The notes below the pieces were generated by a model. It had not been told where the DNA came from. It made no database searches and saw only the letters and a list, made by a program, of their open reading frames with translations. A stretch of 64,000 nucleotides of DNA, taken from positions 1-64,000 of the forward strand of contig JAPOPC010000049.1 in assembly GCA_026713105.1 (NCBI GenBank), in the 5' to 3' direction. The DNA is from Acidimicrobiaceae bacterium (GTDB lineage: Bacteria > Actinomycetota > Acidimicrobiia > Acidimicrobiales > Poriferisodalaceae). Both the position numbers and the translations under genes were made by a program. Shown here piece by piece: positions 25,364 to 37,848 of this stretch (positions within the stretch are counted from its first letter, which is position 1; every line of letters starts with the position of its first letter).

Positions 25364-26626
25364 GTGAGCCCTGCGTCCCATTCTGACTCGTTCAGTCGCG
25401 CACGGCGGATCGGCACCCTGCTGACGCTGGCAGCGGCAGCGGGAGTGTCGCAGTCATTCGGCCGCTTCACCTACTCGCTGCTCTTCGCCGACCTGCGAGA
25501 CGGATTCGGCTTGTCCAACACGGTCGCCGGCGCACTCGGCTCGCTGAATCTGCTGCTGTATGTCGTGGGCTCGCTGGTCGTGGCGCTGACCGTGGGACGC
25601 ACCGGCCTGAGCGGCGCCGTGCGCATCGGGGTCGCCGGGAACGTGGCCGGCCTGGCCCTGCTGGCATGGAGCCCGAACGTGGGCGTTGCGGCCTTCGCGC
25701 TGGCGCTGACGGGCTTCTGCGCGGCCGGCGTGTGGGTAGGAACCCCCGGGCTCGCCGCCGAGCTGCTGGGGCCCGAGCGCCGAGGCGCTGCGGCCGGCTG
25801 GATGACGGGCGGCGTCGGCAGCGGCATGGTCGCGGCAGCCGCCATCGACGGACTTCTGAACCGTCCCGACAGCGCTGAACCTGGGGAGGCCGTGCTCGCC
25901 GCCGCGGATCTCAGCCATGTGCGCAACGTGTACCGGATTGAGTTCATCATCGGCGCAGCGGTCTTGGTCGCCCTCGCCGTCGCTGTGCGCAGATGGTCAC
26001 GCACACCTGGTCGCACGGGATTCGGCGGCGCCCGCGCCGCACTCGCCAAAGTCCCACAGGCTGGGCGGCTGATCACCGCCTACACGCTGCACGCCTTCGT
26101 GGTCACGACGGTGCTCACGTTCATCGTGGACCACCTCGAGGGCTACGCGGATCTCTTCGAAGCTCGCGACGCTGCGATTGCCTTCTCGTCGATCGGCATC
26201 GGCAGCATCGCCGGCGGTCCGATCTTCGGGCGCTCAGCCGACCGTCTCGGCAGGCGGCGCACCGTCACCATCGGGTTCGCGGTGTCGTTGATCTCCGTCG
26301 TGTTCATGACGGCCTATCCCCTGCTCGCCGTAGGCGGGCAGGCACTGGCGTGGGTGTCGGCGTTCATCTTCGGCACGGCGTTCACCGGCATCATCGCCTC
26401 GATCGCAGCCCGGGTCAGCGACAACCTCTCGGGCGACGAATTCGGCTCCGCCTACGGGGTTGCCACAATCGTGTTCGGCCTCGGCTTGGCGGCGGGGCCG
26501 CAGCTCGGCGGCGCAACAGCCGACTGGTTCGACAGCTTCGGTCCCGCCTTCGGGCTCGCAGTCGGCGCCTGCGTCGCGGGCATCGCGCTCACCGGCTGGG
26601 GCGACGATCCCTCAGCCTCTAGCTGA
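25364..26626 (+). CDS. MFS transporter, YbfB-like
   Basis: 420 residues, about 12 membrane segments. AAGVSQSFGRFTYSLLFADLRDGFGLSNTVAGALGSLNLLLYVVGSLVVAL parallels the opening of the protein encoded at 9135, so the two belong to one branch. The motif-A-like loop is GRSADRLGRRRTVTIG. GTG start at 25364. The last 8 bases overlap the 3' end of the convergent enoyl-CoA hydratase gene. It may move the substrate of the neighbouring catabolic genes. Confidence 0.88.
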   Translation: MSPASHSDSFSRARRIGTLLTLAAAAGVSQSFGRFTYSLLFADLRDGFGLSNTVAGALGSLNLLLYVVGSLVVALTVGRTGLSGAVRIGVAGNVAGLALLAWSPNVGVAAFALALTGFCAAGVWVGTPGLAAELLGPERRGAAAGWMTGGVGSGMVAAAAIDGLLNRPDSAEPGEAVLAAADLSHVRNVYRIEFIIGAAVLVALAVAVRRWSRTPGRTGFGGARAALAKVPQAGRLITAYTLHAFVVTTVLTFIVDHLEGYADLFEARDAAIAFSSIGIGSIAGGPIFGRSADRLGRRRTVTIGFAVSLISVVFMTAYPLLAVGGQALAWVSAFIFGTAFTGIIASIAARVSDNLSGDEFGSAYGVATIVFGLGLAAGPQLGGATADWFDSFGPAFGLAVGACVAGIALTGWGDDPSASS

Positions 26627-27518
26627 ATTCGGGCTCGTCCCACCAGGGGAAGTACTCGGGCAAGTCCTGGGTCGGGCGCAGCGTGAATTCCGGCGGTCGC
26701 TTCTCGAGGAACGAGGCCACGCCTTCATGCGCGTCGGCGCCGCGTCCGAGGTGATAGATCCCCCGGGAGTCGATCTTGTGCGCCTCCATCGGATGATCGG
26801 CGGCCTGCATTCGCCACAGCATGTGGCGGATCACCGACACGGAGACCGCTGAGGTGTTCTGGGCGATCTCGGCCGCAATCGCCCGGGCCGCGGGCAGCAG
26901 ATCGTCAGGCTCGTGCAGGCTGCGCACGAGGCCGCCTTCGAGGGCTTCGTCTGCATCGAAGACGCGGCCGCTGAAGCACCACTCCAGCGCTTTCGACAGC
27001 CCGACCACGCGTGGCAAGAAATACGACGAGCAGGCCTCGGGCACCACGCCGCGCCGGGCGAACACAAAGCCGATGCGGGCCTTCGTCGACGCCAGCCGGA
27101 TGTCCATCGGCAGCGTCATCGTGACGCCCACGCCGACCGCAGGCCCATTGATCGCAGCGATCAGCGGCTTGTTGCACTCATAGAGGCGCAGCGTCAGCAA
27201 TCCCCCGCCGTCGCGCATCCATTCCATGTCGCCGCTGGAGCTGCGTTCCGACGCCCGCGCGGCCTTCTGCTCGTCGCTCTGTCTCTCGAAGTCGAAGGTG
27301 TTTGAACCGCCGCTGAGGTCCGCCCCAGCGCAGTACCCGCGACCCTCGCCGGTGAATATCACGGCGCGCACATTGTCGTCGGCATCGACCAGGTCGATGG
27401 CGTCCATCACGTCACGCAGCATCTGGCTGTTGAACGCGTTCAACCGCTCAGGGCGATTGAGCGTGATGGTCGCGACGCGGTCGTCTACGTCATACAGGAT
27501 CGTCTCGAACTCCGGCAC
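26619..27518 (-). CDS. Enoyl-CoA hydratase/isomerase
   Basis: 299 residues with the crotonase fold. TITLNRPERLNAFNSQM, GRGYCAGADLSGG (oxyanion hole 1) and AAINGPAVGVGVTMTLPMDIRLA (oxyanion hole 2) are clear. The region FARRGVVPEACSSYFLPRVVG holds the second catalytic Glu, and there is a C-terminal extension (SFLEKRPPEFTLRPTQDLPEYFPWWD). Hydration of an enoyl-CoA in fatty-acid or ring degradation is expected. It would follow the acyl-CoA dehydrogenase step biochemically although it is on the other strand. Confidence 0.92.
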   Translation of the reverse strand: MPEFETILYDVDDRVATITLNRPERLNAFNSQMLRDVMDAIDLVDADDNVRAVIFTGEGRGYCAGADLSGGSNTFDFERQSDEQKAARASERSSSGDMEWMRDGGGLLTLRLYECNKPLIAAINGPAVGVGVTMTLPMDIRLASTKARIGFVFARRGVVPEACSSYFLPRVVGLSKALEWCFSGRVFDADEALEGGLVRSLHEPDDLLPAARAIAAEIAQNTSAVSVSVIRHMLWRMQAADHPMEAHKIDSRGIYHLGRGADAHEGVASFLEKRPPEFTLRPTQDLPEYFPWWDEPEFS

Positions 27519-27575
27519 TTCGCCCCCTGTCCTTGCTGCCGCCCTTCGTGGCGGACGGCGGTGTCGGCGGCTTTT

Positions 27576-28469
27576 CTACACGTCGAGGAAGCGACTTGCT
27601 GCGAATGCCGAACCGAGAATCCCGACGACGACGCCGGCGATCACAGTGATGATCACCACGGTCGTGAACTGACTGGACGTGACCACGAACGACCGGAAGA
27701 AGGCCAAGATCTCCGAACGCGAGAACAGCCCCTCGACATGGCCTCGCAGCGCGCCCGCAGCAATCGCGCCGATGATGCCTCCGATGAGTCCGTGCAGCAT
27801 GCCCTCGAGCATGAACGGGAAGCGGATGAAGCTGTTCGTGGCCCCGACCAGCTTCATGACCTCGATCTCGCGCCGCCGGGCGAACATCGCCACCCGGATC
27901 GAGTTGAAGATGAGCATGACGCTGGCCCCAGACAGCACGATCGACAGCAGCAGCACGATGCCCTGGAACGAGGTGAACCACGTCCGGATGGCGTCCACCT
28001 CTTCTCGACCGGTCTGCACCGACATCACGCCCGGCCGCTGGCGGAATTGCGCAGCCAGCGACTCGATCAGTTCCGACTCGACTGAGCGGGGCACGACCCG
28101 GTAAGACGCGGGCAACGCCTCAGGCGACACCTGCGCGAGCAGCTCGGGCTGGTCGGCCATCTGCTGGGACACCAGCGCGTAGGCCTCTTCAGAGCTGAAG
28201 AACTCGATGCGATCGATCTCGGGATGATTCTGCAGCTCGATGCCGAGCGCATCGATCTGGCTGGGATCGATCTGGGGGTTCAGGAACACCTCGAATTGGA
28301 CGCCGCCCTCCCAACGGTCAAGCGCGTTGCCGCTGGCATAGCCCGCCATCAGCCCCATGCCGACCAGCATCACGCCGACAGCCACGGTGAGAATCGCGGC
28401 GAACGTCAGCGTGAGATTGCGCCGGATGTTGGTCCAGGTCTCCCGCGCGAAGTAGCGGATCCGGCTCAC
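27576..28469 (-). CDS. ftsX: Cell division ABC transporter permease FtsX
   Basis: 297 residues, four membrane segments. [33 protein letters not shown] is the first, an extracellular loop (about 45-165) follows, then three C-terminal segments with [35 protein letters not shown] typical of FtsX. With FtsE it forms the transporter-like complex that activates peptidoglycan hydrolysis at the septum. Its ATG overlaps the ftsE stop by 4 bases. Confidence 0.93.
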   Translation of the reverse strand: MSRIRYFARETWTNIRRNLTLTFAAILTVAVGVMLVGMGLMAGYASGNALDRWEGGVQFEVFLNPQIDPSQIDALGIELQNHPEIDRIEFFSSEEAYALVSQQMADQPELLAQVSPEALPASYRVVPRSVESELIESLAAQFRQRPGVMSVQTGREEVDAIRTWFTSFQGIVLLLSIVLSGASVMLIFNSIRVAMFARRREIEVMKLVGATNSFIRFPFMLEGMLHGLIGGIIGAIAAGALRGHVEGLFSRSEILAFFRSFVVTSSQFTTVVIITVIAGVVVGILGSAFAASRFLDV

Positions 28470-29224
28470 GGATTGTCCCCATCGGCAGGCTGGGACGCGG
28501 CAGCCTCCGCAGGCCCGGTCGCGGCAGCCTCGGCAGGCCCAGTCTCGCCGCCGTAGGCGCCACGCTGCTCATCACGCACGAGTTCGCCGTGCCGCAGCGC
28601 CACCACCCGGCGCCGCATGCGGTTCACAATCGCTTGATCGTGCGTGGCCATGACCACGGTGGTGCCGGTGCGATTGATCCGGTCCAGCAGCGACGTGAGT
28701 TCCTCTGAGGTGTCAGGGTCGAGGTTTCCGGTGGGCTCGTCGGCCAGCAAGATGAGCGGCCGGTTCACGAACGCCCGGGCAACGCTGACCCGCTGCTGCT
28801 CGCCGCCCGAGAGCTCATCGGGGAACCGCCGGTGCTTGTCCTCAAGGCCGACCAGCTCCAAGATGGCGGGAACTTGCGTGCGAATGACATTCTCGGGGCG
28901 ACCGATGACTTCGAGGGCGAAGGCCACGTTCTGGTAGACGGTCTTGTTCGGCAGCAGCTTGAAGTCCTGGAAGACCGAGCCGATGTTTCGTCGCAGGTAG
29001 GGCACGCGCCAGCTCGTCAGCTTGGACAAGTCTTTGCCTGCCACGTGAATATTGCCGTCGGTGACCTTCTCCTCACACGTCATCAGGCGCAGCATCGTGG
29101 ACTTGCCCGAGCCGGACGGTCCGACCAGGAAGACGAACTCGCCCTTTTCGATGTTGAGCGTCACGGCGTTGACCGCCCGCGTCTCGCCCTTGTAGATCTT
29201 CGTGACGTTGTCGAAGCGGATCAT
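28466..29224 (-). CDS. ftsE: Cell division ATP-binding protein FtsE
   Basis: About 252 residues from ATG 29224 (the start of [13 protein letters not shown], the conserved FtsE opening). Walker [10 protein letters not shown], signature [17 protein letters not shown], Walker [14 protein letters not shown] and switch ATHD are complete. An Ala/Pro-rich C-terminal extension has a duplicated TGPAEAAA. Operon order is prfB, ftsE, ftsX as in other actinobacteria. Confidence 0.95.
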   Translation of the reverse strand: MIRFDNVTKIYKGETRAVNAVTLNIEKGEFVFLVGPSGSGKSTMLRLMTCEEKVTDGNIHVAGKDLSKLTSWRVPYLRRNIGSVFQDFKLLPNKTVYQNVAFALEVIGRPENVIRTQVPAILELVGLEDKHRRFPDELSGGEQQRVSVARAFVNRPLILLADEPTGNLDPDTSEELTSLLDRINRTGTTVVMATHDQAIVNRMRRRVVALRHGELVRDEQRGAYGGETGPAEAAATGPAEAAASQPADGDNP

Positions 29225-29379
29225 GCGCGCCTTCAGATTGAGCAGCCAGCTTGCGCCCGCCGGCATCGCTGCGCTGGATGCCGACGAGTCGGATTCCAGC
29301 AGGGCCGTGTGAGAACAAGCTGAATCCAAGGTACGCCAGCAATCCGCCGAAACTCAGGCACCCCGAGAACTCCGGCAAC

Positions 29380-30513
29380 TCAGGCAGGACCGTCCGCTCC
29401 CCGCTGAGAGCGCTGCCAGCGCAGGCACGCCTCCATCAGACCGTCCAGCTCACCGTCAAGCACGGCATCCACGTTGCCGATTTCCATGCCCGTGCGCAGG
29501 TCCTTGACCTGCTGGTACGGGTGCAGCACGTAGGAACGAATCTGGCTGCCCCACGCCACGTCGCGCTGCTCGCCTGCCAGCGCGGCTACCTCGGCCTCGC
29601 GTTCGGTCCGCTGCAGGTCCGCGAGCTTCGCTGCCAGCATCTGCATGGCCCGATCCTTGTTCTGGTGCTGGCTGCGCTCGTTCTGGCACGCCACGACGAT
29701 GCCCGTCGGCAGGTGCGTGATGCGCACGGCGGAATCGGTGACGTTCACGTGCTGACCGCCCGCCCCAGACGAGCGGTACGTGTCGATGCGCAATTCGCTC
29801 TCGTCGATCGGCACCTCGTCGGAGACCTCGTCGAAGAACGGGACGACCTTCAGGGAGGCAAACGCCGTGTGCCGGCGGGACTGCGCATCGAATGGCGAGA
29901 TGCGCACCAGGCGGTGCACACCCCGCTCGGCTGCGAGGAACCCGAAGGCGTGCCGCCCCCTCACGAGAAAGGTTGCGGAGCTGATGCCGGCCTCCCCCCC
30001 GTCGGTTGCCTCGGTCAGCTCGACGCTGAAGTCGTTGCGCTCGGCCCAGCGCTGATACATGCGCAGCAGCATCTCGGCCCAGTCGCACGCGTCGGTGCCC
30101 CCAGCACCCGAGTTGATCTCGCACACCGCGTCGTTGTCATCGTGCTCGCCGCTGAACAGTGCCATCAGCTCGATGTCCGCGAGGCGGCGCTCAGCTCCTT
30201 CGACGACCTCGTCGATCTCGGGAAGCAGGTCGGCGTCGTCTTCCTCGGTTGCCAGCTCGGCCAGCGCTGCGGCGTCTTCGACGTCTGCCCGCGCCCGTTC
30301 CCATCGCTCGATGTCGTCGCGCACACGCGACAGCCGAGTAGTGACCGCACGGGCGCGGTTGGGGTCGTCCCACAGCGACGGCTCGGAGGCCTCAGCCTCC
30401 AGTCCATCTGCCACGGCGCGCGCCTCGTCGATCCCCAAGTATTGATGTGCCTCGTTCACGCGCCGATCGAGGTCGGCCAACGCGTCGGCAAGGTCGCTCA
30501 AGGTTCGGCTCAT
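29380..30513 (-). CDS. prfB: Peptide chain release factor 2
   Basis: 377 residues. The decoding tripeptide region reads [13 protein letters not shown], with SPF as in RF2, which reads UAA and UGA. The catalytic GGQ is in [17 protein letters not shown]. Unlike many prfB genes there is no in-frame UGA early in the gene, so no autoregulatory frameshift. RF2 competes at UGA, which matters for the candidate Sec codon at 19046. It lies just after secA (17 bases). Confidence 0.95.
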   Translation of the reverse strand: MSRTLSDLADALADLDRRVNEAHQYLGIDEARAVADGLEAEASEPSLWDDPNRARAVTTRLSRVRDDIERWERARADVEDAAALAELATEEDDADLLPEIDEVVEGAERRLADIELMALFSGEHDDNDAVCEINSGAGGTDACDWAEMLLRMYQRWAERNDFSVELTEATDGGEAGISSATFLVRGRHAFGFLAAERGVHRLVRISPFDAQSRRHTAFASLKVVPFFDEVSDEVPIDESELRIDTYRSSGAGGQHVNVTDSAVRITHLPTGIVVACQNERSQHQNKDRAMQMLAAKLADLQRTEREAEVAALAGEQRDVAWGSQIRSYVLHPYQQVKDLRTGMEIGNVDAVLDGELDGLMEACLRWQRSQRGADGPA

Positions 30514-30530
30514 CGTGACGGCTCAGCCTC

Positions 30531-33350
<2,820 letters not shown>

Positions 33351-33412
33351 GAGCGCAGGCTACCGCTGCCCCCCGACACCAGAGCCGAGGATTTTCTGTC
33401 GCAGCCCGGCCC

Positions 33413-34012
33413 TCAGTCGTCGATCTCGATGAGGCCCGCGTCGCCGTCTGAGCGCAGATACACCACACCGGGCTTGCCGGTCTCCGCGTTCACGAAGAGG
33501 AAGAAATCGTGGTCCAGCAGCTGCATACGGGTCACGGCTTCGGCGGGATCCATCAGCTCCAAGTCGAATGTCTTGCGGCGGACGATGCGGGGCACCCACT
33601 CGGGATCATCAGGCCGTGGCGCCGCCTCGGGCGCAGCAGCACCGTTGACGAGGTCGTTCTCGAGCCGGGCGAGCGGATGATGGGCCTCGTCGCGGTGCAG
33701 ATTGGGACGGTGCCGGCGCACGACGCGGGTCTTGAGCTTGCGCAGCTGCTTGCCGAGCTTGCCCACTGCGAGATCGACCGCCTGGTGCTGATCGACACCA
33801 GCGACCGAGGCGCGCACATGGTGACCGTGGCCGAGCAGCGTCACCTCCACCTGCTCCCGCTCAGCGATGCGCGGATTCTTCTCCTCCCGGAATACCACTT
33901 CGGCACGATCCAGCCCAGCGACGAATCGATCTAGTGCCCCGATCTTCCGCTCTACCGCAGCCCGAACATCGTCGGGAACCTGAACTTTGCGACCCGTGAT
34001 GGTGATTTGCAT
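33413..34012 (-). CDS. hpf: Ribosome hibernation promoting factor, long form
   Basis: 199 residues. The N-terminal S30AE/YfiA domain (MQITITGRKVQVPDDVRAAVERKIGALDRF, VEVTLLGHGHHVRASV, VDLAVGKLGKQLRKLKTR) is followed by a linker and the C-terminal dimerisation domain (IVRRKTFDLELMDPAEAVTRMQLLDHDFFLFVNAETGKPGVVYLRSDGDAGLIE). The long form dimerises 70S ribosomes into 100S. It lies between comF and secA. Confidence 0.94.
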   Translation of the reverse strand: MQITITGRKVQVPDDVRAAVERKIGALDRFVAGLDRAEVVFREEKNPRIAEREQVEVTLLGHGHHVRASVAGVDQHQAVDLAVGKLGKQLRKLKTRVVRRHRPNLHRDEAHHPLARLENDLVNGAAAPEAAPRPDDPEWVPRIVRRKTFDLELMDPAEAVTRMQLLDHDFFLFVNAETGKPGVVYLRSDGDAGLIEIDD

Positions 34013-34077
34013 CGCCTCGGCTTTCTGAGCAGGCGTACGGCGGTTATCGCCCTGCTCGAACTGAAGGGAGTGCCATG

Positions 34078-34815
34078 TTAGGCAGCAGCGGGGACGCGGT
34101 CACGACCCCGTCGAGCACACGCTGCCACATGGACGGCTTGTGCCCCCGCACCCACCAGCGCAGCCGTTGCCGCTCGCAGCGTGGCGCCGGTGGTGACCAC
34201 GTCGTCCACGAGCAGGACCCGGCATCCGCCAGCGCGTGAGCGGCCTTCAAAGCGAGGACCTGCCAATCGCACTTCGCGGCTGGCACCTGACTGCGCTGCC
34301 GAGCCGACGCGCCGGAGCAGCTTCGCCGGACGCACTCCCAACGCCCGAGCCGTGCTGCGGGCCAGTGTCTCAGCTTGGTCGAAGCCACGCGCGCGGCGAT
34401 GCGCTGCAGTCGTAGGCGCCCAAGTGACCATGTCAATCGCTGCGGGGTCGATAGCGGCGGGGTCAATCGCGGCAGGGTCAATCGCCGCAGGGTCAATCGC
34501 TGCGGCGTCAATCGCGGTGGGGTCAATCGCTGCGGTGGCGTCACGCGCAGCAAGATGTGCCAACGCCAGCGAGTCGCCCAGCCAGCGGGCAATGGCCCGT
34601 TCGCCCCGGTACTTGAATGCATGCACAAACTCTCGGCCGACACCTTCGTGGGCAAACAGCAGCGCGACCGAGTCCGCGCCCTGGACCAGCGCAGGCTCAG
34701 GACCGGCGAGCGATGCGATGCACCCCGCGCAAGGACACCACCCGAGTGCCGCACAGCCGGGACAGCGCACCTCGAACAGCACCCGCGGGACCATACGGCT
34801 GCGGACTTCGCCCAC
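34078..34815 (-). CDS. ComF-like phosphoribosyltransferase with internal repeat insertion
   Basis: About 245 residues. N-terminal zinc-finger Cys (VRCPGCAALGWCPCAGC), then VHAFKYRGERAIARWLGDSLA, the ComF RARGFDQAETLARSTA region and a PRPP-binding loop RVLLVDDVVTTGATLRA. Between them (about residues 96-129) sits a run of seven AIDPA-type five-residue units not present in other ComF proteins I know. The start is uncertain: TTG 34818, GTG 34815 and ATG 34794 are possible. ComF proteins are linked to DNA uptake or salvage. Confidence 0.85.
   Translation of the reverse strand: MGEVRSRMVPRVLFEVRCPGCAALGWCPCAGCIASLAGPEPALVQGADSVALLFAHEGVGREFVHAFKYRGERAIARWLGDSLALAHLAARDATAAIDPTAIDAAAIDPAAIDPAAIDPAAIDPAAIDMVTWAPTTAAHRRARGFDQAETLARSTARALGVRPAKLLRRVGSAAQSGASREVRLAGPRFEGRSRAGGCRVLLVDDVVTTGATLRAATAALVGAGAQAVHVAACARRGRDRVPAAA
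34432..34533 (-). repeat. 15-bp tandem repeat inside the comF-like gene
   Basis: About seven tandem units of 15 bp (plus-strand unit GGTCAATCGC plus a variable GCGGC/CGCAG) encode AIDPA/AIDPT/AIDAA. The units differ by a few bases. As the unit is a multiple of three, copy number can change without breaking the frame, as in a variable-number repeat. Confidence 0.8.
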
Positions 34816-34858
34816 CAAGAGAATTAAGAGGCGAAGCGGTGAACGAACAGATCACCAA

Positions 34859-34937
34859 GCGGCGAGGGCGGCACGGGACTCTGCGACGTTGCGACCTGCC
34901 GGATCGCGGGAGCAGAGGTCACTGCCGCCCTCGCCGC
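34859..34937. repeat. Dispersed palindromic repeat, copy A (inverted orientation)
   Basis: 79 bp. The 15-bp arms at 34859-34873 and 34923-34937 are perfect complements. The core between them is the reverse complement of the core of copy C: CTCTGC and GCAGAG ends, with GCGATC, GGCAGG and TCGCAACG in between. It lies between the 3' end of ahcY and the 5' end of the comF-like gene, which are on the same strand. Confidence 0.85.
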
Positions 34938-34972
34938 GGGCGCGACGACGCTTGCTCGGCTGCAGCAATACC

Positions 34973-36427
34973 TCAGTAGCGGTAACGGTCTGCCTTGTAC
35001 GGACCGTCGACGTCCAGACCGAGGTACGAGGCCTGTCCCGACGTCAGGCGGGTGAGCTTGGCCCCAAGCTTGTCGAGGTGCAAGCGGGCCACTTCCTCAT
35101 CCAGGCGCTTCGGAAGCACATGAACATCGGTGGAAAGCTCTTCCGCGCGTGCATGCAATTCGAGCTGGGCGAGCACCTGATTAGTGAAGCTCATCGACAT
35201 CACAAAGCTCGGATGCCCGGTAGCGCAGCCAAGATTCACCAAGCGGCCCTCGGCCAGCACGATCACCGAGTTCCCGCCCGGGAACACGAACTCGTCGACC
35301 TGCGGCTTGATCGAACGTCGCTGGACATCGGACATCGCAGCCAGGCCCGCCATGTCGATCTCGTTGTCGAAATGCCCGATGTTGGCCACGACGGCTTGGT
35401 GCTTCATTCGCGACATGTGCTCAGCGGAAATGATGTCGCGGTTGCCCGTGGCAGTTACGTAGATGTCAGCAATGCCCAGCACATTTTCGAGTCGGTCGAC
35501 TTCGAAGCCTTCCATGGCGGCCTGCAGGGCATTGATCGGATCGATCTCGGAGACGATGACCCGGCAGCCCTGACCTCGCAGCGCCTGGGCGCACCCCTTG
35601 CCGACATCGCCGTAGCCCGCCACGAAGGCCACCTTTCCGCCCAGCATCACGTCAGTTGCCCGGTTGATGCCGTCGAGCAGCGAGTGCCGGCAGCCGTAGA
35701 GGTTGTCGAATTTGGACTTCGTCACCGAGTCGTTGACGCTGTAGGCGGGGAAGGTCAGCTCCCCGCGCGCTGCCATCTCGTAGAGCCGGTTCACCCCCGT
35801 CGTCGTCTCCTCGGAGACCCCGCGGACGCCGGCAGCGATTTCGGTCCACAGGCCTGAGTGGGTCTGTCGAAGGTCAGCAAGCAAGCCGTGCAACACCACC
35901 TCGTCGGGCGACGCTGCGTCGGGGCCTTCGGATGGGAGCTCGGGAACGTCGCCGTCGCTCTCGTAGCGGGCACCGAGCTGAACCATCAATGTGGCATCGC
36001 CGCCGTCATCGACAATCAGCGTGGGCCCGGGCCCGTCCGGCCAATGCAGCGCGCGGTAGTTGCAGTGCCAGTACTCAGCCAGAGTCTCGCCCTTCCAGGC
36101 GAAGACCGGCACGCCTCGCGGCTCGTCGGGCGTGCCCCCGTCCCGCCCGACGACGACGGCTGCGGCGGCCTCGTCCTGGGTCGAGAAGATGTTGCAGGAC
36201 GCCCAGCGCACCTGCGCACCGAGGTCGACCAAGGTCTCTATGAGCACAGCGGTCTGGACGGTCATGTGCAGCGAGCCGGTGATGCGTGCGCCGCGCAGCG
36301 GCTGGGCATCGAAGTGCTGCGCACGCAGGGCCATGAGGCCGGGCATCTCGGTCTCTGCCAAGTCGATCTGCAGGCGGCCTGCTGCCGCGAGGCTGAGATC
36401 AGCAACCTCGAAGTCAATGTCGGGCAA
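34973..36427 (-). CDS. ahcY: Adenosylhomocysteinase
   Basis: 484 residues. Substrate part: [33 protein letters not shown]-binding: [20 protein letters not shown] and [13 protein letters not shown], with [16 protein letters not shown]. The C-terminal YKADRYRY is the tail that completes the partner's NAD site. It splits S-adenosylhomocysteine to adenosine and homocysteine. It overlaps the SIS isomerase gene by 14 bases. Confidence 0.96.
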   Translation of the reverse strand: MPDIDFEVADLSLAAAGRLQIDLAETEMPGLMALRAQHFDAQPLRGARITGSLHMTVQTAVLIETLVDLGAQVRWASCNIFSTQDEAAAAVVVGRDGGTPDEPRGVPVFAWKGETLAEYWHCNYRALHWPDGPGPTLIVDDGGDATLMVQLGARYESDGDVPELPSEGPDAASPDEVVLHGLLADLRQTHSGLWTEIAAGVRGVSEETTTGVNRLYEMAARGELTFPAYSVNDSVTKSKFDNLYGCRHSLLDGINRATDVMLGGKVAFVAGYGDVGKGCAQALRGQGCRVIVSEIDPINALQAAMEGFEVDRLENVLGIADIYVTATGNRDIISAEHMSRMKHQAVVANIGHFDNEIDMAGLAAMSDVQRRSIKPQVDEFVFPGGNSVIVLAEGRLVNLGCATGHPSFVMSMSFTNQVLAQLELHARAEELSTDVHVLPKRLDEEVARLHLDKLGAKLTRLTSGQASYLGLDVDGPYKADRYRY

Positions 36428-37499
36428 GGTAATCCTTCAGTTCGGTGAGCACGCCGATGGGCCCTGGGTCGCGCCGGGCTGCTGCGGCGACACGAAGGCT
36501 AAAGACGTCGACCTGGAAAATGAGGTCGAAGAGTTGCGCCATCTCGCCGTCGCCGTTCGCGTGCAATTCGCAGTACGGCACCGCTGTGCGGGCTCCTTCC
36601 AGGACGCGACGGGCAAAGTCGTAGCGTCGCCGGGTCTGGGGGTGCTCGAAGCCGTGCCGCAGCGCGATCACCGCCAGCGGCGAGCCGTCGTCGGGCGGGC
36701 CTGCCAGATCCCATCCTGCGAGCTCGTTGTGGCAGAGCTCGGGCATCGCGCTGGCGTAGGAAGGGATCTTGACGTTCTCGTTGATCTGGGCCTTGGCTCG
36801 ACCTGCAGCAACGGCCCCCAGCGCCCCTCCGCCGTAGAAGACCGGCAGCATCTCGCCCTCGCCGATCGCTCGCACGATGGCTTCGGGAGGGCCGGCATCG
36901 CTTCCGGCGCTGTCCCGGCGCACATGCAGCTGACTCGCCGCGGCGCGCACCCAGTCGGCGACGCCCGACAGCAGACCGGCTCGCTCGAGCGCCACGAGCG
37001 GCGCAACCGAGATGGCGCCCACCGCGGCCCGGGGCATCGGGATGCTGGCGTCCACCTCGTACAGCGGAGCCCCCCATTGCGCGGCCAGTTCAGCCAGCCG
37101 ACCGCCGGCAGTGACGGCGATCATCGAGGCACCGGCGTCGTGAGCAGTCGTGGCCGCCTCAAGCGTCTCTTCGGTGTTGCCGCTGAACGAAACCGCGATG
37201 GCCAGGGTCGATGGTCCGACGAACGCAGGGCACTCGTAACCCTTGGCGACAGCTACCGGGACGCGCATCTGGGGCGCCGCCAGCGCCGAGATGATGTCTC
37301 CGGCCACGCCCGATCCGCCCATGCCCATGACGATCACGTTCGAAATCAGCGCATCGTCGCTCGGGCCGCCGCGTGCTGGGCCCCTCACGTCTTCGGCCGC
37401 GGCCAAGGCGTCTTGCATCTGGGCCGGCAGTCCGGCCACCGCGGCCGCCATCCCCATCGTGTCGATGCCGGATTCCACTGGACCCGTCGTCGGAGTCAT
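36414..37499 (-). CDS. SIS-domain protein, phosphoglucose/phosphomannose isomerase type
   Basis: About 361 residues from ATG 37499, chosen for the GGGAGG eight bases upstream. SIS domain motifs: [39 protein letters not shown], and a later second SIS domain with the active-site [11 protein letters not shown] and LRHGFEHPQ. This is the bifunctional PGI/PMI family common beside manB in actinobacteria. It makes fructose-6-P from glucose-6-P or mannose-6-P and thus feeds the nucleotide-sugar genes. Confidence 0.85.
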   Translation of the reverse strand: MTPTTGPVESGIDTMGMAAAVAGLPAQMQDALAAAEDVRGPARGGPSDDALISNVIVMGMGGSGVAGDIISALAAPQMRVPVAVAKGYECPAFVGPSTLAIAVSFSGNTEETLEAATTAHDAGASMIAVTAGGRLAELAAQWGAPLYEVDASIPMPRAAVGAISVAPLVALERAGLLSGVADWVRAAASQLHVRRDSAGSDAGPPEAIVRAIGEGEMLPVFYGGGALGAVAAGRAKAQINENVKIPSYASAMPELCHNELAGWDLAGPPDDGSPLAVIALRHGFEHPQTRRRYDFARRVLEGARTAVPYCELHANGDGEMAQLFDLIFQVDVFSLRVAAAARRDPGPIGVLTELKDYLARH

Positions 37500-37545
37500 C
37501 ACGGGCACCTCCCGGTGCCGGCAGTCGGCCCCTGCGAGCTGTCGG

Positions 37546-37848
37546 TCATTGGTCGAACGTCGGAGCGAGCTCGCCGCTGGCGATGCGCTCATCCAGCGCT
37601 GCGGCGGCGGCGGGATCGACGGCGGAAGCCTCGTCGATCAGCAGCACCGGAATCCCGTCGTTGATGGCGTAGGCACGCGCGAGGCGCGGGTTGTAGAGCA
37701 GATCCTCGCCCGCCACGAAGTAGAGCGGTCCCTTGTCCTGCGGGCAGGCCAGGAGTTGCGCCAGCGCGGGGTCAAGCCACATGCGGGTCCGCGAGGTGCT
37801 TGGAGAGCCAGCCGCGCGGCGTCGGTTGCGAATCCATGCGGCGATCAT
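37546..37848 (-). CDS. Trm112-like (UPF0434) small protein
   Basis: 100 residues, or about 78 from ATG 37782. LLACPQDKGPLYFVAGEDLLYNPRLARAYAINDGIPVLLIDEA is the UPF0434/Trm112 core, though only one of the usual Cys is left. Its ATG 37848 overlaps the stop of manB (ATGA). It is commonly found between manB and the SIS isomerase gene. Possible methyltransferase-activating or folding role. Confidence 0.8.
   Translation of the reverse strand: MIAAWIRNRRRAAGSPSTSRTRMWLDPALAQLLACPQDKGPLYFVAGEDLLYNPRLARAYAINDGIPVLLIDEASAVDPAAAAALDERIASGELAPTFDQ

Noticed and set aside
27530-27575. GC-rich hairpin followed by TTTT between the enoyl-CoA hydratase and ftsX genes
   Set aside because: The T-run follows the hairpin on the plus strand, but both flanking genes are on the minus strand, so it cannot terminate either of them.
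29380-30513. Possible programmed frameshift in prfB
   Set aside because: The gene is one open frame from the first codon with no early in-frame TGA, so no frameshift is needed.
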